Positions 48,578-60,980 of a stretch of DNA of 64,000 nt are shown in pieces (within the stretch, counting starts at the first letter, position 1; each line of letters starts with the position of its first letter). The notes below the pieces were generated by a model that was given only the letters and a program-made list of their open reading frames with translations, ran no database searches and was not told the DNA's origin. The position numbers and the translations under genes are program-made. This DNA comes from Botryotinia globosa (lineage: Eukaryota; Ascomycota; Leotiomycetes; Helotiales; Sclerotiniaceae), in contig RCSZ01000009.1 of the NCBI GenBank assembly GCA_014898425.1, positions 1,116,001 to 1,180,000 on the forward strand, read 5' to 3'.

Positions 48578-51074
48578 GTATCGATTGGATCGATTGGATC
48601 AAGCGCTATCACTAAGGCTATTGATAGCGGGATTACTGGATAAAATAAGGACTTGAAGTTTGCAAGCTAGTGTGATCTTATACTGACAGGAGTGGGTGGT
48701 TTGTAATGCTGGATCGGTATGGAAGGAGAATGAGAGAGATAGTAGCTGGATCAAGAATAAAAGAGTTTGTAGCTGGATCAAGGATTGTATAATAAATTGA
48801 AATCAGAAGATACCTCTTCATTTTCTGAAAATTGAGAGAACAAACTATCAAGAGTATACTCATCAGAGCTTACTTATGATTATCATATCTCGTATGCGTG
48901 TCCTGTAGGTGAAAAGCTTGTCAATATTCGGGTTTTTTGGTTTGGGTATGGGAAATGGGAGAGGAAGTTGGAGTTGGAGATGGGAGATGGACTCATACTG
49001 CTTTGATAATATGTATATAGTAATGTACCATATAATTTGTGGACATTGGTGTAAGGTTGATATAGAAAATAGAGAGTAGGATGGAAGTGAGCAAACATGG
49101 CTTGGGGGAGGGAAGACATGATGATACAATATAGACATGATGTTGGAAGGAAGAATTTAGAAACTAAAGAGGCTTCGAATGAATGTTTGTTAGAGAAGAT
49201 GCCATGATTTGATAAAAGAAATGATAAAAGCGTTCTTGCGATGGTATCAGTTGATGTAGCCTTAATCACGGGAGTGAGAATGCCAGGATTCTCCAGGCAG
49301 CGGCAGGATGGACTAATGTCCTTATCGTATTTCTCCATCCAGTGACTCTAGACCGCGACTGCTTCTGTTTCAAACAAGCAATTCCGAATCTGTGTAACTG
49401 GAAGACTGACGGGAAGCGGCCCGCATTGTCAAAAAAATGAGGATTTGAATTCGCGTGGTTCAATCAACCATTCCAAACTCATATCACGAAAGTAGTAAAT
49501 CTAATTCGGCAACCCACTAACTTAAAGCTCACTCTTTTGAAGCAGTGTTGATAATTATTTGGGGAAGTCACGAATGAGTACTATATTTGGGAAATCCGGA
49601 AAAGGAGACGAAGCCTTTAACGAAGTGGAATTATTCTGAAATGAGGTGTGAGAATAGAACAAAAGCAAGCTGATATTTTGCGTACAAGGTCCAAAATTAA
49701 TAAGAAATGAGTGAGATTTATCAAATCCGGCGCTGAGTGGGATAAGCACGGACTTCAATATGACTGTAAACTTCAACATCATTCATGTTTATGTCTCATT
49801 ATGTTTTGCACTCATATCATCTCGTTTGGTGAACTCATTGTAAATATGCTACCGCTATTATCTTCTTGAATCGAAAATGTTCTTCGGGCTGTCCATCCAA
49901 AGACACTTGGGAACAATGAGGCAGCTTTTGACTTCATCTCGAGACTCTCGATGGGCTCTTGGGGAATGGTATTCTGATAGATTGGAGTGTGGTGATGGGT
50001 GTATCTGCTCTATCCATCATCATGATACGGCGCGGTTCTTGAGATGTTCTTGCATCAAGGCAACCGACTTTAATATGGCAATGTTTGGCTACTGAGCTGG
50101 TGAGGACACGAAGAGAATAGCTATGCGCCCTTGTGAAACAGTTTCGAAGCCTAGATCTCGATATACATTCAGAATGTGAAAGTGCAGTCATATGAGCGTC
50201 TCTGTGCTTTTACTTTTCCAATAGAACCGCTGAAATTTCTCATGTGTGCTAATAGCTATATCTCGCTCAACAAGCAAAATAATCTCTAGATTGCGTGGAT
50301 AATCTGTATTGAAGTAGCATTCTATTTCGTTTCTTTTTGATTAGCTCACAAGCAACGTCGCTAATGTTGTCTACGTGCAGTTTCTATTGTTGCTGTGAAC
50401 GAGGTTAGAAAGCTACACCAAGTAGACTGCTAGCGTCAGAACCAAGTGTAGCCCGGAAGAAGCTGGGAAAAGACTTACGGAGCCAAATCCAACTCACCTT
50501 TCTCTACAGATTCACTAATCCTCGTTTAACATACCAACCCAATAAGGTTGCACCATTCCCCACCGTCAACAATATTCTCATCCCCAAACTTTTGCGACCA
50601 ACAACAACAACAGCACAGATCCTAACCTTGAGTTTTCGTTCCCATACACAAAACTTTACTCTCCCATCAGTTGAATTGGTCCATCACCGTATACTGAGAG
50701 CTGCTTCTAACGGAACTCAGTTTACGTCTATGAACCGAAACAAGTTTCTACTTCGAGCCATCTTTACTGCAATCATTCCTCGAACTTAGTTTTACTCTTA
50801 CAAGAAACAAAACCCTCTCGATCCTCACTTTGGAAATCGAAAAGTACTTCCTCAAAAAGATAATTTTCATCACGAAATCACCCCGATTCAAATCTCTTAT
50901 TAGTTCATCGAAATTGGTATCGAAGAGCATTGAAAATTTCGCATGTGGGCGAGTGCCTTCCAGAGACGAGACATCAGTAAAGATACTATATAGGCCCTCA
51001 ACTCACCCAAGTATCTGAGAACTACGAGTAAAGGATTGTCACCTCCCGCAGACAATTCGTACCGTCTTCATCAG
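48578..51074. other. Intergenic region before the SNF2 gene
   Basis: 2.5 kb. There are frames of 60-150 codons on the minus strand (48883-49463) and on plus (49877-50095), none recognised. The last 500 bp (about 50500-51070) are CT/CAA-rich and look like promoter and 5' leader of the SNF2 gene, with a TTG-opened frame extending upstream of its ATG. Confidence 0.5.
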
Positions 51075-54000
51075 ATGGCGCGTGCTCTTGATGAAGGCAG
51101 GGAATTGACCGCAGAACCCCTGTCCACTCCACCTAAAAACGCTACCGATGTCGCACCCAGTAATAGTCCTCTCAATAACCAATCTCAGTCAATAAAAGTT
51201 GAAAAAGACACCACAGATGTCAATATCAAGCTAGAGGCGAGGTCCCCCTCACCAAGAGCAGCCTCTATCGAGCCTCAGGTGCCAAGACAATCTCTATTCT
51301 CAGGAATGTCTCATTCCCTGGGTGCTCTGAACCCAAGTAATGTACTGACCACTCCGGTTCATAGTGGGATTGACACATCTCATAGCAGAACCTCATCTCC
51401 AGGAGACAAGAAGATATCCGCTCGGAGAGCTCCAGCAAAAACGCCTGATGAGTTTTTTGCTCGTCAAGCTGAAAAAAAGGCCAAGAAGCACGCGGCACAA
51501 AGCTTGAATGCCACAATTGGTGCGCGTGTAACAAAAACTCCCAGCCAAAAGTCGAAGAAAAAGAAACTTCGGTCTGACGAAGCCAATTCGGAAAAGTTGA
51601 AGATGAAATTTACAGCTTCTAATCCATTTGCCATGGATCTTGGGAAGGAAGTTCCGATATTTCAAGCACGCACACAGCGGGAGCAATTCGACAAACTTCG
51701 TGCGGCCCACCCCGAGTATAACAATAAAAAAGAGCGTGGAGAAAGTATGACTTCATTGAGAAAGGCGAGTCAAAGCTTTGGCTACGGAAAAGTACATGCT
51801 TTAGATGGAAAATGGAAACTTCAGGGAATGGACTCTGGTAAAGAAACGAAAAACACAACCAAATGAATAAACATTTCCACTGACAATTAGTGCAGCATTA
51901 CATCATCATCAGTTAATTGGAGTATCTCGGATGCTCGAACGAGAGTGTTCTATAAACGGTCCATACGGAGGGCTTCTGTCAGATGAGATGGGACTAGGAA
52001 AGACTGTCCAATGTATAGCGGTACGCTCATCTATCTCAAATAATTATCAATCACTGACCAAGTAGGTCATGGCCGCACACGCTCCAGATCCCAATGAGAT
52101 CGTGGCCGAGGAGCGGACAACTCTGATTGTAGTCCCCACTAGTCTCGTATGTACAAATCCAGCAAGCTGCGAAACAAAAACTCAAACTAATTGCTTACAG
52201 CTTTATCAATGGCATAGAGAGCTCAAGAAACATGCTGGAAGTTCAATCACTATAGACATTTATAAGAGTTCCGATAGACGAGATGTTACACAATACACAA
52301 TGTCCAATGTGGTCCTGACCACGTTTGAAGGACTTATATCAAACTTGCCGTGGCCAGATAATGCTACTAAGAACGCCTGGAAAAAAAGAAGCAAAAGTAA
52401 AAAAAGAAACGGGGAAGATGATGAAGTCTCGCTCTTTGAGAAGTTTATCCATGATAATTGGAACACCGCTGGTGTCTTGTACAAGCTCAACTGGCATCGA
52501 GTAAGTTTTGCGTTGACTCGGAGCATAGCCAAACACCTCTAACACATATCTTAGATAATTATTGATGAAGGGGTAAGTAACTTTCCATCTGACGAGATCA
52601 GCTTTTTTTTGGTGTACTCATGTAAATTAGCATTGGGCCAGAACTCATGATTCTAAGCTAAGTCATGCTATAAATGCTTTGAGAGGTAGATATAGATGGA
52701 TTGTGACTGGTGTAAGTGTCCTAATATCTCTCCTCTGAGAAACGCTGACAGTTCATTCAGACACCATTCCAGAATCGCCTGCAAGGTATGATATACTATT
52801 TATCCTCATACTGCAATCACTAAAGCTTGCCTCTCTAGATTTTTTTAGCTACTTTCGATTTATTAAGGACCCAGAAGTTACCACAATGTCGCGGTCAGTT
52901 GAGCATAGATAGCCCTTGTTATACCAATATTAATTTTCTATTAGATTTTTAGCAGAGTTCTGCGATCTCAACGATGTTAGTCATTACAACATCTCAAGGC
53001 AGCCTTAGTATTAATCATTATTTAGAAGGAATGTGTCCGTCGAATGGAGAAGAAATTGAGCGAATTAATGATCCGGTGAGTACAAGGATCTCAAGCTTTG
53101 CAATATAAGATAGGCGAAATCATGTGCTAATAAACCCTAGGAGGACGATGCAAGACCGCATACTTGGTAATACGTTGGTACAGCTGCCTAAAGCTCACCA
53201 TAAAGCCATCAGGGTCGAGTTTAATGCCGCGGAAGAAATTTTATACCGAGCGGTTGAAGAAAAACTCCAGGAACTGAGAGACCAAGACCTCGAAGATGAT
53301 GACCCAAGAAAACCGATGTCTTATACATGCGCCCAATTATCTTTTTTGAGACAGTATGTTTTCTGCTGTCTGCTCGCATAATCTCACTAACTATCATTCA
53401 GGCTGGTATCTCATCCAGCATTGGTTGAGCGAAAGATTATGGTCTGATTACTTCTCATTCATTCTATACCTTAGACTTACAGATGATAGATTCTTTTTGA
53501 TAACCATGAACTGGAAGAGATTAGAGATAAAGTTCAAACTCTGGATCCCGTGCTGTATCAACGTAAGAAACCAACGCATCGCTTATATGAACTGTATACT
53601 AATTGAAACTGTAGGCATTGGCTCTTGGATCAGAGGAGAGAAGGCAAAAGTAGCTGCCGAGTATAAGCTTACCTTGGATCAACACACAAAGACATGTCTA
53701 TTGTGTCTAGAGGACGTAGAAGACTTGAAACAGATTCCCGGGTGCAAACACTTGTTTTGCGACTTTTGCTTAAGCGATAGTTCAAACGCTGAGCTTTCAG
53801 AAAATGGAACAGAGGTAAGTTTTAAAATCGGTGAATTGTGATGACACCTGACACTGATTTAGATGCGTAAATGCCGAGCTTGCAATGAGCCGTATAACCC
53901 TTCAGACTTGGAGACGGTACAAGAGCAGCAAGAAAATGCTCATATGAGATCCAAGAAGAAAGGTATGAAGGGAAAGGATTATCGCAAATACATTCCAAGT

Positions 54001-55078
54001 ACACCTAAGTCTATATGGCTGGATCAGTATGACCGAGGAATGATTGATCTGAGGCCGGGCTCAAAATTAGAAGCTGCAATTGAGCAGATTCGGGAATGGC
54101 TGGACAAATCACCAGATGAGAAAATCATCATCTACACACAGTGGAAGATGGTGAGTACGATCATCGGTCGCATGCTCGAGAAGGAAAAGATTGATTTCCT
54201 CTATTATTCTGTAAGTTTAAAAGTCACTACAATTCGCTGGGTCATACATTCACTAAAACTCTTTCGTCAAGGGTGACATGCCTCGAGAAACACGAACCAC
54301 AACTATTGAATTATTTGAAATGAATCCTAAGATCAAAATCCTCGTTTCCGGCCTCAAGTGTGGAGGAGTAGGGTTAAATTTGTATTTTGCAAATAAGGTA
54401 ATATCAGTGTATGTAATCTGTGTTCTCTAATCTTGGATGGGTATACTAATGCTATCTAGTGAACTGTGGTGGAATCCCTTTGCGTATGTGAGATGTTCTA
54501 AGATATATGATCACAGCTAAGTTGTGTATAGTGAAAAGCAAGCTTTCGGTCGTGTTTACCGGATTGGCCAAGCATTAGAAACAATATTCGCGAGAGTTGT
54601 TGTGGTCAACACAATAGAAGATCGACTTGCTGACTGTAAGTTGCTCGTTCAGCCAGAAAGTTGAGATTGCTAACAAGCCTGAACAGTGCAACTTAAGAAG
54701 CTTCGCATCAATAGTATCGCTATGAGAGAAAAACTAACAAAGGAAGAGGAGACCAGTTTGCTGGAGCGTGTTGGATCTGAAAAGCCACTTGACCTTGACG
54801 CAGCGGACTTTAATGAGCATTTAATCAGCGCCCTTGCAGGTCCAGATCCTCGCCTCAACTCGAATACTGATACACTATCAGAATCCGTCCAACGATTGTT
54901 TGACAGAACCCCTGGAGAATCCCCTGAAGATAGGACCATGAAGGATGTCGATGATAAGATAGATGAAGATGGAGATTTCTATGAGTCCGACTCCGATAGC
55001 GATGATTCTATGTCGGACGCTTCATATGCTGAGTCTATGCAGGCTAAAGTAGAGACGGAAGAAGAAAACGGTGACTAG
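51075..55078 (+). CDS. SNF2-family ATPase with RING finger (Rad5/Rad16/Uls1-like)
   Basis: Nineteen exons: join(51075..51837,51896..52020,52066..52146,52201..52500,52555..52572,52631..52711,52761..52785,52839..52893,52945..52975,53026..53075,53141..53353,53402..53441,53490..53562,53615..53814,53863..54210,54272..54408,54460..54483,54532..54635,54687..55078); 1019 aa, frame continuous. The N-terminal 250 residues are disordered and basic (KTPSQKSKKKKLRSDEANS). SNF2 motifs: GGLLSDEMGLGKT (Walker A), IVVPTSL, DEGH (split by an intron), VTGTPFQN, then in the C-terminal lobe IIIYTQWKM, SGLKCGGVGLNL, ELWWNPF and GRVYRIGQ. A C3HC4 RING sits between the lobes at about 646-695 (CLLCLED, CKHLFCDFC, CRAC), as in Rad5/HLTF, Rad16 and Uls1, which couple DNA translocation to ubiquitin or SUMO transfer. 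It lacks a visible HIRAN domain, so a true Rad5 is unlikely. Start taken at the first ATG in frame. Confidence 0.85.
52555..52572 (+). other. 18-bp micro-exon encoding IIIDEG of the DEGH box
   Basis: Flanked by introns ending ATCTTAG and beginning GTAAGT. It joins NWHR to HWARTHDSKL, completing motif II (DEGH). Other tiny exons of the gene: 52761..52785 (25 bp), 52945..52975 (31 bp), 54460..54483 (24 bp, encoding ELWWNPF). Confidence 0.8.
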
Positions 55079-57830
55079 GAATTTTCACGCTTCCCATGTG
55101 ACAACAGACCTCGCCGCTGTCTAGCTAGTCATGATCTATCAGCTCTTCAAAGACAATCAGTACAGCCATTATCAACGGTGTACATTGACAAATTACCCCG
55201 GAGAGTTCCACTGGATTTCTCGGCAAGTAAATGACATGTCTCGATCCCCCACAGAACACCGATTCCAGATCATTCTCGCAGCATCTCACCGAGTCCTCAC
55301 TTTCGTTCTCAGCAGTCTTTCTTATCAGCATTTCCGTCAACTATACCTCAGAATTTCAAATTTCGCATCTCGTTAGCACTTATCGACACATTCGCTACAG
55401 AGAATTCCAGTCCGTCCCGGGAAACTATCGAAATAAATTTCAAATTGACTATCTTCCAAGACTCCCCACCAAATTTTTTATCCCCTTGCTTTCATCACTA
55501 TTCACCTCGCGTCACCAGTTTCCAAAATTCACCTCATCGCATTATCAACTCGACATTTTCACTGTCATTAGTGACACTCTTCAGTCCTTGCTGAAGATGA
55601 CTGCTATCATCAACGGCATTTATCGACCTTTGCTCGAAATCCTTGCTGTCATCCCCAACACCTGAATTCCGCATCTAGAATATCTCATCTTGAAAGACAC
55701 ATGGCAACTTCTCAGCTGGAACGAAATGCATGCATGGAAATCTGGAATTCCCCTATCACATAAAGATCACAAATAGCACTATTTCATTAGCAGGACCCCA
55801 TTTATCTTTTCTCATAGCGAATTTTATCATGATCAATTTTCATTTTATTTCTTTAGACGAAAACAAGGACGCAAGCGAAAAGTAGTTAGTTAGTTTCATA
55901 CATATCTTACCATTTTCGGGATATGAGGAAAAAAAAGATCATCTCTTTTCAAATAATAATGCGATTTATACTGCGTGATACATGTGAATCTAATAGTGAA
56001 GTGAAAATATCTTTGTCGATTTCGCTATCGTATGAAATCTTCTCCATACTATCACGAGTGTCTCTTTCAGGAATCGGAAATGAGTGGTATCTTTCAACTA
56101 ATGAAGTCTCCTGATCCCTAGATTAGTATATGTCCAATCTTGAATCATATATACTCGGCTATGTAATACCTCTGTCAAGCTCTATGGTATAATACATATA
56201 TCTTTGCCCCCTATCTTCTCATTTCCATCTCTATTTCTACTCTCCACGATCTTCCCCTAGCTCCCCACCTCGCTGTATACACTTTCCTCGCCCCTATCTC
56301 TCCTCCTATTTTTTGCGCTTTCTCTCCAGAATTTCTTCATCGCCCCTCCCATATCCATATCCATATCCATATCCATATCCATATCCATATCCATATCCAT
56401 ATCCATATCCATATCCATATCCATATCCATATCCATATCCATATCCATATCCATATCCATATCCATATCTATATCCATATTCATATCCATATATTCATAT
56501 TCATATTCATATTCATATTCATATTCATATTCATATTCATATTCATATTCATATTCATATCCACAATCACAATCACAACCACAACCACAACCACAATCAC
56601 AACCACAATCACAACCACAATCACAACCACAACCACAACCACAACCACAGTAACCCTATCCCTCGAACCCACCTCTCATCCTACCACCTAATACCTACTC
56701 TAAATAGCCATCATAATAATCCAGCCCCATCATCAACAACAACAATAACAACGAAAACAACAATCCACCCTCAACACCCACAAGGGACAAAAGAAGTAAA
56801 GAGCGAAATACGAATATGATACTCACTCACCTAAATCAAGACCGACAATACCTACCCCAACACCCCTTCCCAATCTTTCCCTTCCCCGCCCTTCTCTCAA
56901 ATCTTCTCTCTCATTCTGTGATCCAATCCCTCAAATATCCCACTCAAACAGGTACCTCCCCCCCCCTCCATCATCTTCCCACCAGTCTACGCCAGAAACC
57001 CAACCCAACACATCTCAACACCCAAAAACCGCGTATCAAAACAAGGCAAGTCAAAAACACCACAGAAAGAGCAGACCGAACAAATTTGACAGGCAAGGTG
57101 CACGAAATCAAAATGGTATCATTACTGCTTCAATAAATTTCCCTTTAAGCACCCACGGTACCACCCACATATCCACCAATCCATCCCCCTTCCTCCATTT
57201 CATTCCCTTCCATTCCCTTTGCTTTGTCATCCAATTCCCTCCTCGGAGAAAAAAAAAGTAACCCCCACCCCCATCTCAAAAGAAACAATTGTAACTCAGT
57301 GTAAAGGAAAAGAAATGTACTTGATATCCATTCACTCCCATGCCATCTCAACCTAATAGATCATATCCCATTCCAACACATCTCGCACACCCCTAAATAA
57401 AATCTTCGACTTCATCTGCATAAATACACACTTAAATGAGAGAACTAAACGAAAGTCTTTTTTCACATTTCCTATTCCGTGCTTGCCACTTGCCATTCAA
57501 AACGAATCAGATACCCCGCCCGCATACATGCCATCTTCAATACCACAAAGATTCATGATGAGGTTTCGTACCCCATCTCGAAATTAAAGTAAAATTCAAG
57601 ACCCGACCTTCCCAACTTCCTCGTGATTGATCTTCAGATTCGGCTTAAAGGGGAAAACTAATTTGAATCCGTTGATTCCGTCGTATTAAGGAAATTACTG
57701 AAGCATCATCTTCAAGTTCAGTGATTAGGTCGTCAATGATCGATCATGAGTAGGCTTTTCATCCACTCATTCCCAAATGTTCATCCAAATCCACTGCTGA
57801 CCGGGAAAAATGGTTTTGCGGATGAAATTT
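55079..57830. other. Convergent intergenic region with compound microsatellite
   Basis: 2.75 kb between the 3' ends of the SNF2 gene and the AT-hook gene. Frames at 55131-55665 are not recognised. A compound repeat lies at 56351-56650. C-rich low-complexity sequence extends to about 57300. No gene is supported. Confidence 0.6.
56351..56650. repeat. Compound microsatellite (ATATCC)n, (ATATTC)n, (CACAAC/CACAAT)n
   Basis: About 20 ATATCC units, then a run of ATATTC units, then mixed CACAAC/CACAAT units, 300 bp in all. It yields open frames on both strands (YPYPYP, HIHIHI, HNHNHN on +; MDMDMD, MNMNMN on -) that are repeat artefacts. Confidence 0.97.
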
Positions 57831-60800
57831 TCATCTATCTCTCCCCAACATACCCTTCATCAACCTTTGCCTCATTTCCTCGCCCCCATCAAAACCACCT
57901 GCACTGCCACCCGCCCCGTAACTTCCACTTCCCGCTCTATTATTCCTCAATAAATCATTCGCGCCTCCATCAAATGCATTGCCTAATCCAGAGCTCGTAC
58001 CATAAATGCTATTTGTATTTGCGTTACTTCTCGAACTACCACCGCCTAAACTATTCATATTTGTTTGGCCGTAAGCAGACGCGGATGTATGGCCCAAGGT
58101 AGGAAGATCGAGAGTGGGAAGATCAATGTAAGAAGGATCTGCGTATTGATTATAAGATTGTTGTTGATGAGTGGTTGGGGTAGTACGAGTATAGGATGAG
58201 GTTTGATTCAAAGCGGAAGGTTTATAATCAGGCTGAGAATATGATGGAGTTGCAGTAGCAATAGAAGTTGTGCGAGAATTATAAGATGCTTCGGGTTGTG
58301 AATAAGTTGGCGAAGGATTAGCTAGGGAAGATGAAGTTCGGTATGACGTATCAGGTTGAGAGAAGGAAGGTGATGATTGAGCTATGGTGTGAGGACTAGC
58401 TGTCCGGTAAGAATTTTCGGCATGTGCAAATTGTGGTGAGGCTTGGGCCATGGTACCAGCTCGGTAGCTGTTACCCATCTGAGGTGATGGCTGATGAGCG
58501 CCATATCGTTGGTTTGCTTGCGGATTTGAGGAATATTGTGAGACATAATTAGCACCACTATGATTCGGGAAATAGCTATTCGAAGCATTTCTCGGAACAT
58601 TTTGTGTCATCTTTTGATTCTGATCATCGCGTGGGTGGCCTTGCTGTGACGTCTGATGTTGCATTTGAACTTGCTGAGGCTGTTGAGAAGTTTGCTGGCT
58701 CATTTGCTGTGGTGTTGATTGTGGGATCGATGCAGATTTTTGATGTTGACGTCCTTGAGGTGTGATTGTTGAAGTTGTAGGAGTAATACTGCGTCCATTT
58801 TGTTGTCCGAGATCTTGAAATCGAGCATAATGAGCTTCCAATCCATCAGCAGGTCGAGTTACAGGTGTATTTTGTTGCGTCTGTTGAATACTTTGTACTG
58901 AAGTAGCGGGAGAATCTGGAATAGAACTTGGTGGGATAGGAGGTGTAGCGTTACTGACAACCGAAGAACCAGGTTTTTTGCCAGTGGAAGGACCATTGGT
59001 TCCAGGAACCTTTGGCTTTCGCTGCCGTTTGGGAGGTGGTGGAACAAGAGTTTCAACCATTGGAGGTACGGATTCCCATTGCACAGTAGAGGTATCTTTT
59101 TGCACAACGGGAATTTCAGCAGGCGCGGGTAGAGGACTGATGTTCTTAGATGTATGACTAGTTTGCGATTGCGATCCTGACATGTTTTGAGACGCAGTCA
59201 TTGGAGCAGTCTTAGGCTTATTGGGACCACGCTTTCGTTTTGTACCGCCAGCTGTGGGAGTACCATTGTTTACGGGTGTTCCTTGGGTCGAATTAAAGCC
59301 AGTAGGTCCTTCCGCGGGTGTTTGAAATGCTTCGATAACAGCACGTTCCTCGGGGCTATATTGATCTGGTGGAAGAATTGAAGAAGCATGATTATGGTTA
59401 TTATTTGAGTCTGGGTTCCAATGTTCTGCCGAATATGTAAGTTGTGGCTGACCACTCTTATTGTTTGCGTCTGTCACTGGGACAGTTGGTGATTCCTTCG
59501 TAGAAACAGGTTTATCGGCTACCATCTTTGCAACTGCTGCGGGTTGATGCTGGACGTTTTGTTCCGATGGCGCTGGATCTGCTATAGTAGTTTCGACATT
59601 ATTCAATCCACTAGTGCTCTCACTTCCCGCGGATACTTCCTTTCCCTTATTTCTGGATCCTTTAGGTCTACCCCTTCTTCGCTTGCTTGTAGATTCAGTA
59701 TCAGGAGCATGGTTCTCTACTTGTCCTTTGAGGGGAGTAGCTGGTCGATCCGACTCTGCCTGAATTGGTCGACTAAAGTTTGGACTAGCCATTGCCGCTG
59801 ATGGAAGTGGTGCGGCTGCTGCTGTTACCGGAATTGGTGGAGCTGCCATCGGAGGTGCAGTATTGACTAAAGCTACAGATTGAGGTAATCCCCAAGTTGG
59901 AGCTTGAACAGCAGGGCCGAATCCAAACCCGTTTGCGGGACCAGGCGCTTCGGATGTACCATTCTCTGGACCTTTCGAGTCTCTCGGTGGTCTTCCACGA
60001 CCCCTCTTTCCCTTGGCAGATGGTTGTTCTTGTGGCCTTGGTATTGGTGGTGGTTCAGGGTTGGCTGAAAGATCGGGAAATATTTCCGCCAGCCATCCTA
60101 TAAATAATGCTCCAGTCTCTCTTGTATTCGCACTTTCAGGAAAGATACCATCTTCCGGTGGTGGTGCACCAGGTATACCCCCAAAATATGCCACTGCTTT
60201 ACAAACCTGATCGACAACAGTGACTGGGTTGATACTTCTTAATAATGTCAACAATCGCGCTTGTTCGTATTTAGTTTCATCCGGAGTTAGCGGCCTCGCA
60301 CGTTGTTTGTGATCATCTCGTGAAGCAAACGGCGACGCGCGATTCCCACCTTCATTTTTTGCCGCCTCGAGTCCCCTCTTTTTCGGAGGAGCATATTTTT
60401 CGTTGGCAGCAGCTTTCGCTCGTGATGCGGTATTCTCGCTCGTCCTTCTTGCTGCAGCATCACGTTCAGCTGAAGCATCTTTCCCTGGTGCGTCTTTCTT
60501 TCCTGGCGTGCTAGCTCCCATGTGCATCACACCAAAATTGCCCTTTTTATTATCGGTCTTGCCTTTTAACTTAGATGGTACGGGATTTCGAACTCTGCCA
60601 TCTTTATTGGGACCTAGCACTCCATCGGTAGCCTGGTTCGAATTCAATTCTACCAACTCCAATGGCAACGCGCCGAAACCGCCTCTCGGCGAGGAAGATG
60701 ATTGATCTTTCTGTATTGATTTACCAGGAGCCACTGTAGGTGTAATATCCGTGGTATTCTGACCCGACGCAGGGCGCGATGATTGTGCCATCGAATTCTT

Positions 60801-60980
60801 CGTGGTGGATGTGGTGTCGAGAGCGAATTTACTAACTTGATTCGCGTTGGGTGATTGTATTTTAGAATGGAGCTCGGTCGCATTAACGATATCGGTGTCA
60901 ACAAATCGATTGATATGAAAGTGGCCAAAATTACCTTTACCTGCTACAACTGAAGATAAACTAGATGACACTGTTGACAT
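57831..60980 (-). CDS. AT-hook DNA-binding protein, 1049 aa, single exon
   Basis: Uninterrupted 3150-bp frame with an ATG start (MSTVSSSLSSVVAGKGNF). Residues ~230-305 form the only globular-looking part (DETKYEQARLLTLLRSINPV, VCKAVAYFGGIPGAPPPEDG, ALFIGWLAEIFPDL), likely helical. Two clear AT-hooks follow: KGKRGRGRPPR at about 325 and KRRRGRPKGSRNKGK at about 433. Weaker basic patches are KRKRGPNKPK and KRQRKPKVPG. The remainder is Pro/Ser/Gln-rich and disordered, with Q-rich repeats (QQMSQQTSQQPQQ) and repeated SPSFSQPDTSYRT / SPTYSQPEASYNS-type units in the last third. This suggests a chromatin-associated protein binding AT-rich DNA, perhaps a remodelling-complex subunit. The exact family is not recognised. 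Confidence 0.85.
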   Translation of the reverse strand: MSTVSSSLSSVVAGKGNFGHFHINRFVDTDIVNATELHSKIQSPNANQVSKFALDTTSTTKNSMAQSSRPASGQNTTDITPTVAPGKSIQKDQSSSSPRGGFGALPLELVELNSNQATDGVLGPNKDGRVRNPVPSKLKGKTDNKKGNFGVMHMGASTPGKKDAPGKDASAERDAAARRTSENTASRAKAAANEKYAPPKKRGLEAAKNEGGNRASPFASRDDHKQRARPLTPDETKYEQARLLTLLRSINPVTVVDQVCKAVAYFGGIPGAPPPEDGIFPESANTRETGALFIGWLAEIFPDLSANPEPPPIPRPQEQPSAKGKRGRGRPPRDSKGPENGTSEAPGPANGFGFGPAVQAPTWGLPQSVALVNTAPPMAAPPIPVTAAAAPLPSAAMASPNFSRPIQAESDRPATPLKGQVENHAPDTESTSKRRRGRPKGSRNKGKEVSAGSESTSGLNNVETTIADPAPSEQNVQHQPAAVAKMVADKPVSTKESPTVPVTDANNKSGQPQLTYSAEHWNPDSNNNHNHASSILPPDQYSPEERAVIEAFQTPAEGPTGFNSTQGTPVNNGTPTAGGTKRKRGPNKPKTAPMTASQNMSGSQSQTSHTSKNISPLPAPAEIPVVQKDTSTVQWESVPPMVETLVPPPPKRQRKPKVPGTNGPSTGKKPGSSVVSNATPPIPPSSIPDSPATSVQSIQQTQQNTPVTRPADGLEAHYARFQDLGQQNGRSITPTTSTITPQGRQHQKSASIPQSTPQQMSQQTSQQPQQVQMQHQTSQQGHPRDDQNQKMTQNVPRNASNSYFPNHSGANYVSQYSSNPQANQRYGAHQPSPQMGNSYRAGTMAQASPQFAHAENSYRTASPHTIAQSSPSFSQPDTSYRTSSSLANPSPTYSQPEASYNSRTTSIATATPSYSQPDYKPSALNQTSSYTRTTPTTHQQQSYNQYADPSYIDLPTLDLPTLGHTSASAYGQTNMNSLGGGSSRSNANTNSIYGTSSGLGNAFDGGANDLLRNNRAGSGSYGAGGSAGGFDGGEEMRQRLMKGMLGRDR

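Noticed and set aside
48883..49463. 151- and 65-codon minus frames
   Set aside because: No recognisable motif and AT-rich composition typical of the spacers; no supporting splice or leader context.
53356..53841. 161-codon frame across the SNF2 locus read as one exon
   Set aside because: It mixes intron and exon sequence; the correct helicase frame needs splice sites at 53441/53490 and 53562/53615.
55131..55665. 144-codon plus frame after the SNF2 gene
   Set aside because: No domain, a non-ATG upstream extension and AT/CT-rich composition; more likely 3' UTR and spacer.
56257..56819. Long frames on both strands encoding YPYPYP/HIHIHI and MDMDMD/MNMNMN
   Set aside because: They are translations of hexanucleotide repeats and extend little beyond them.
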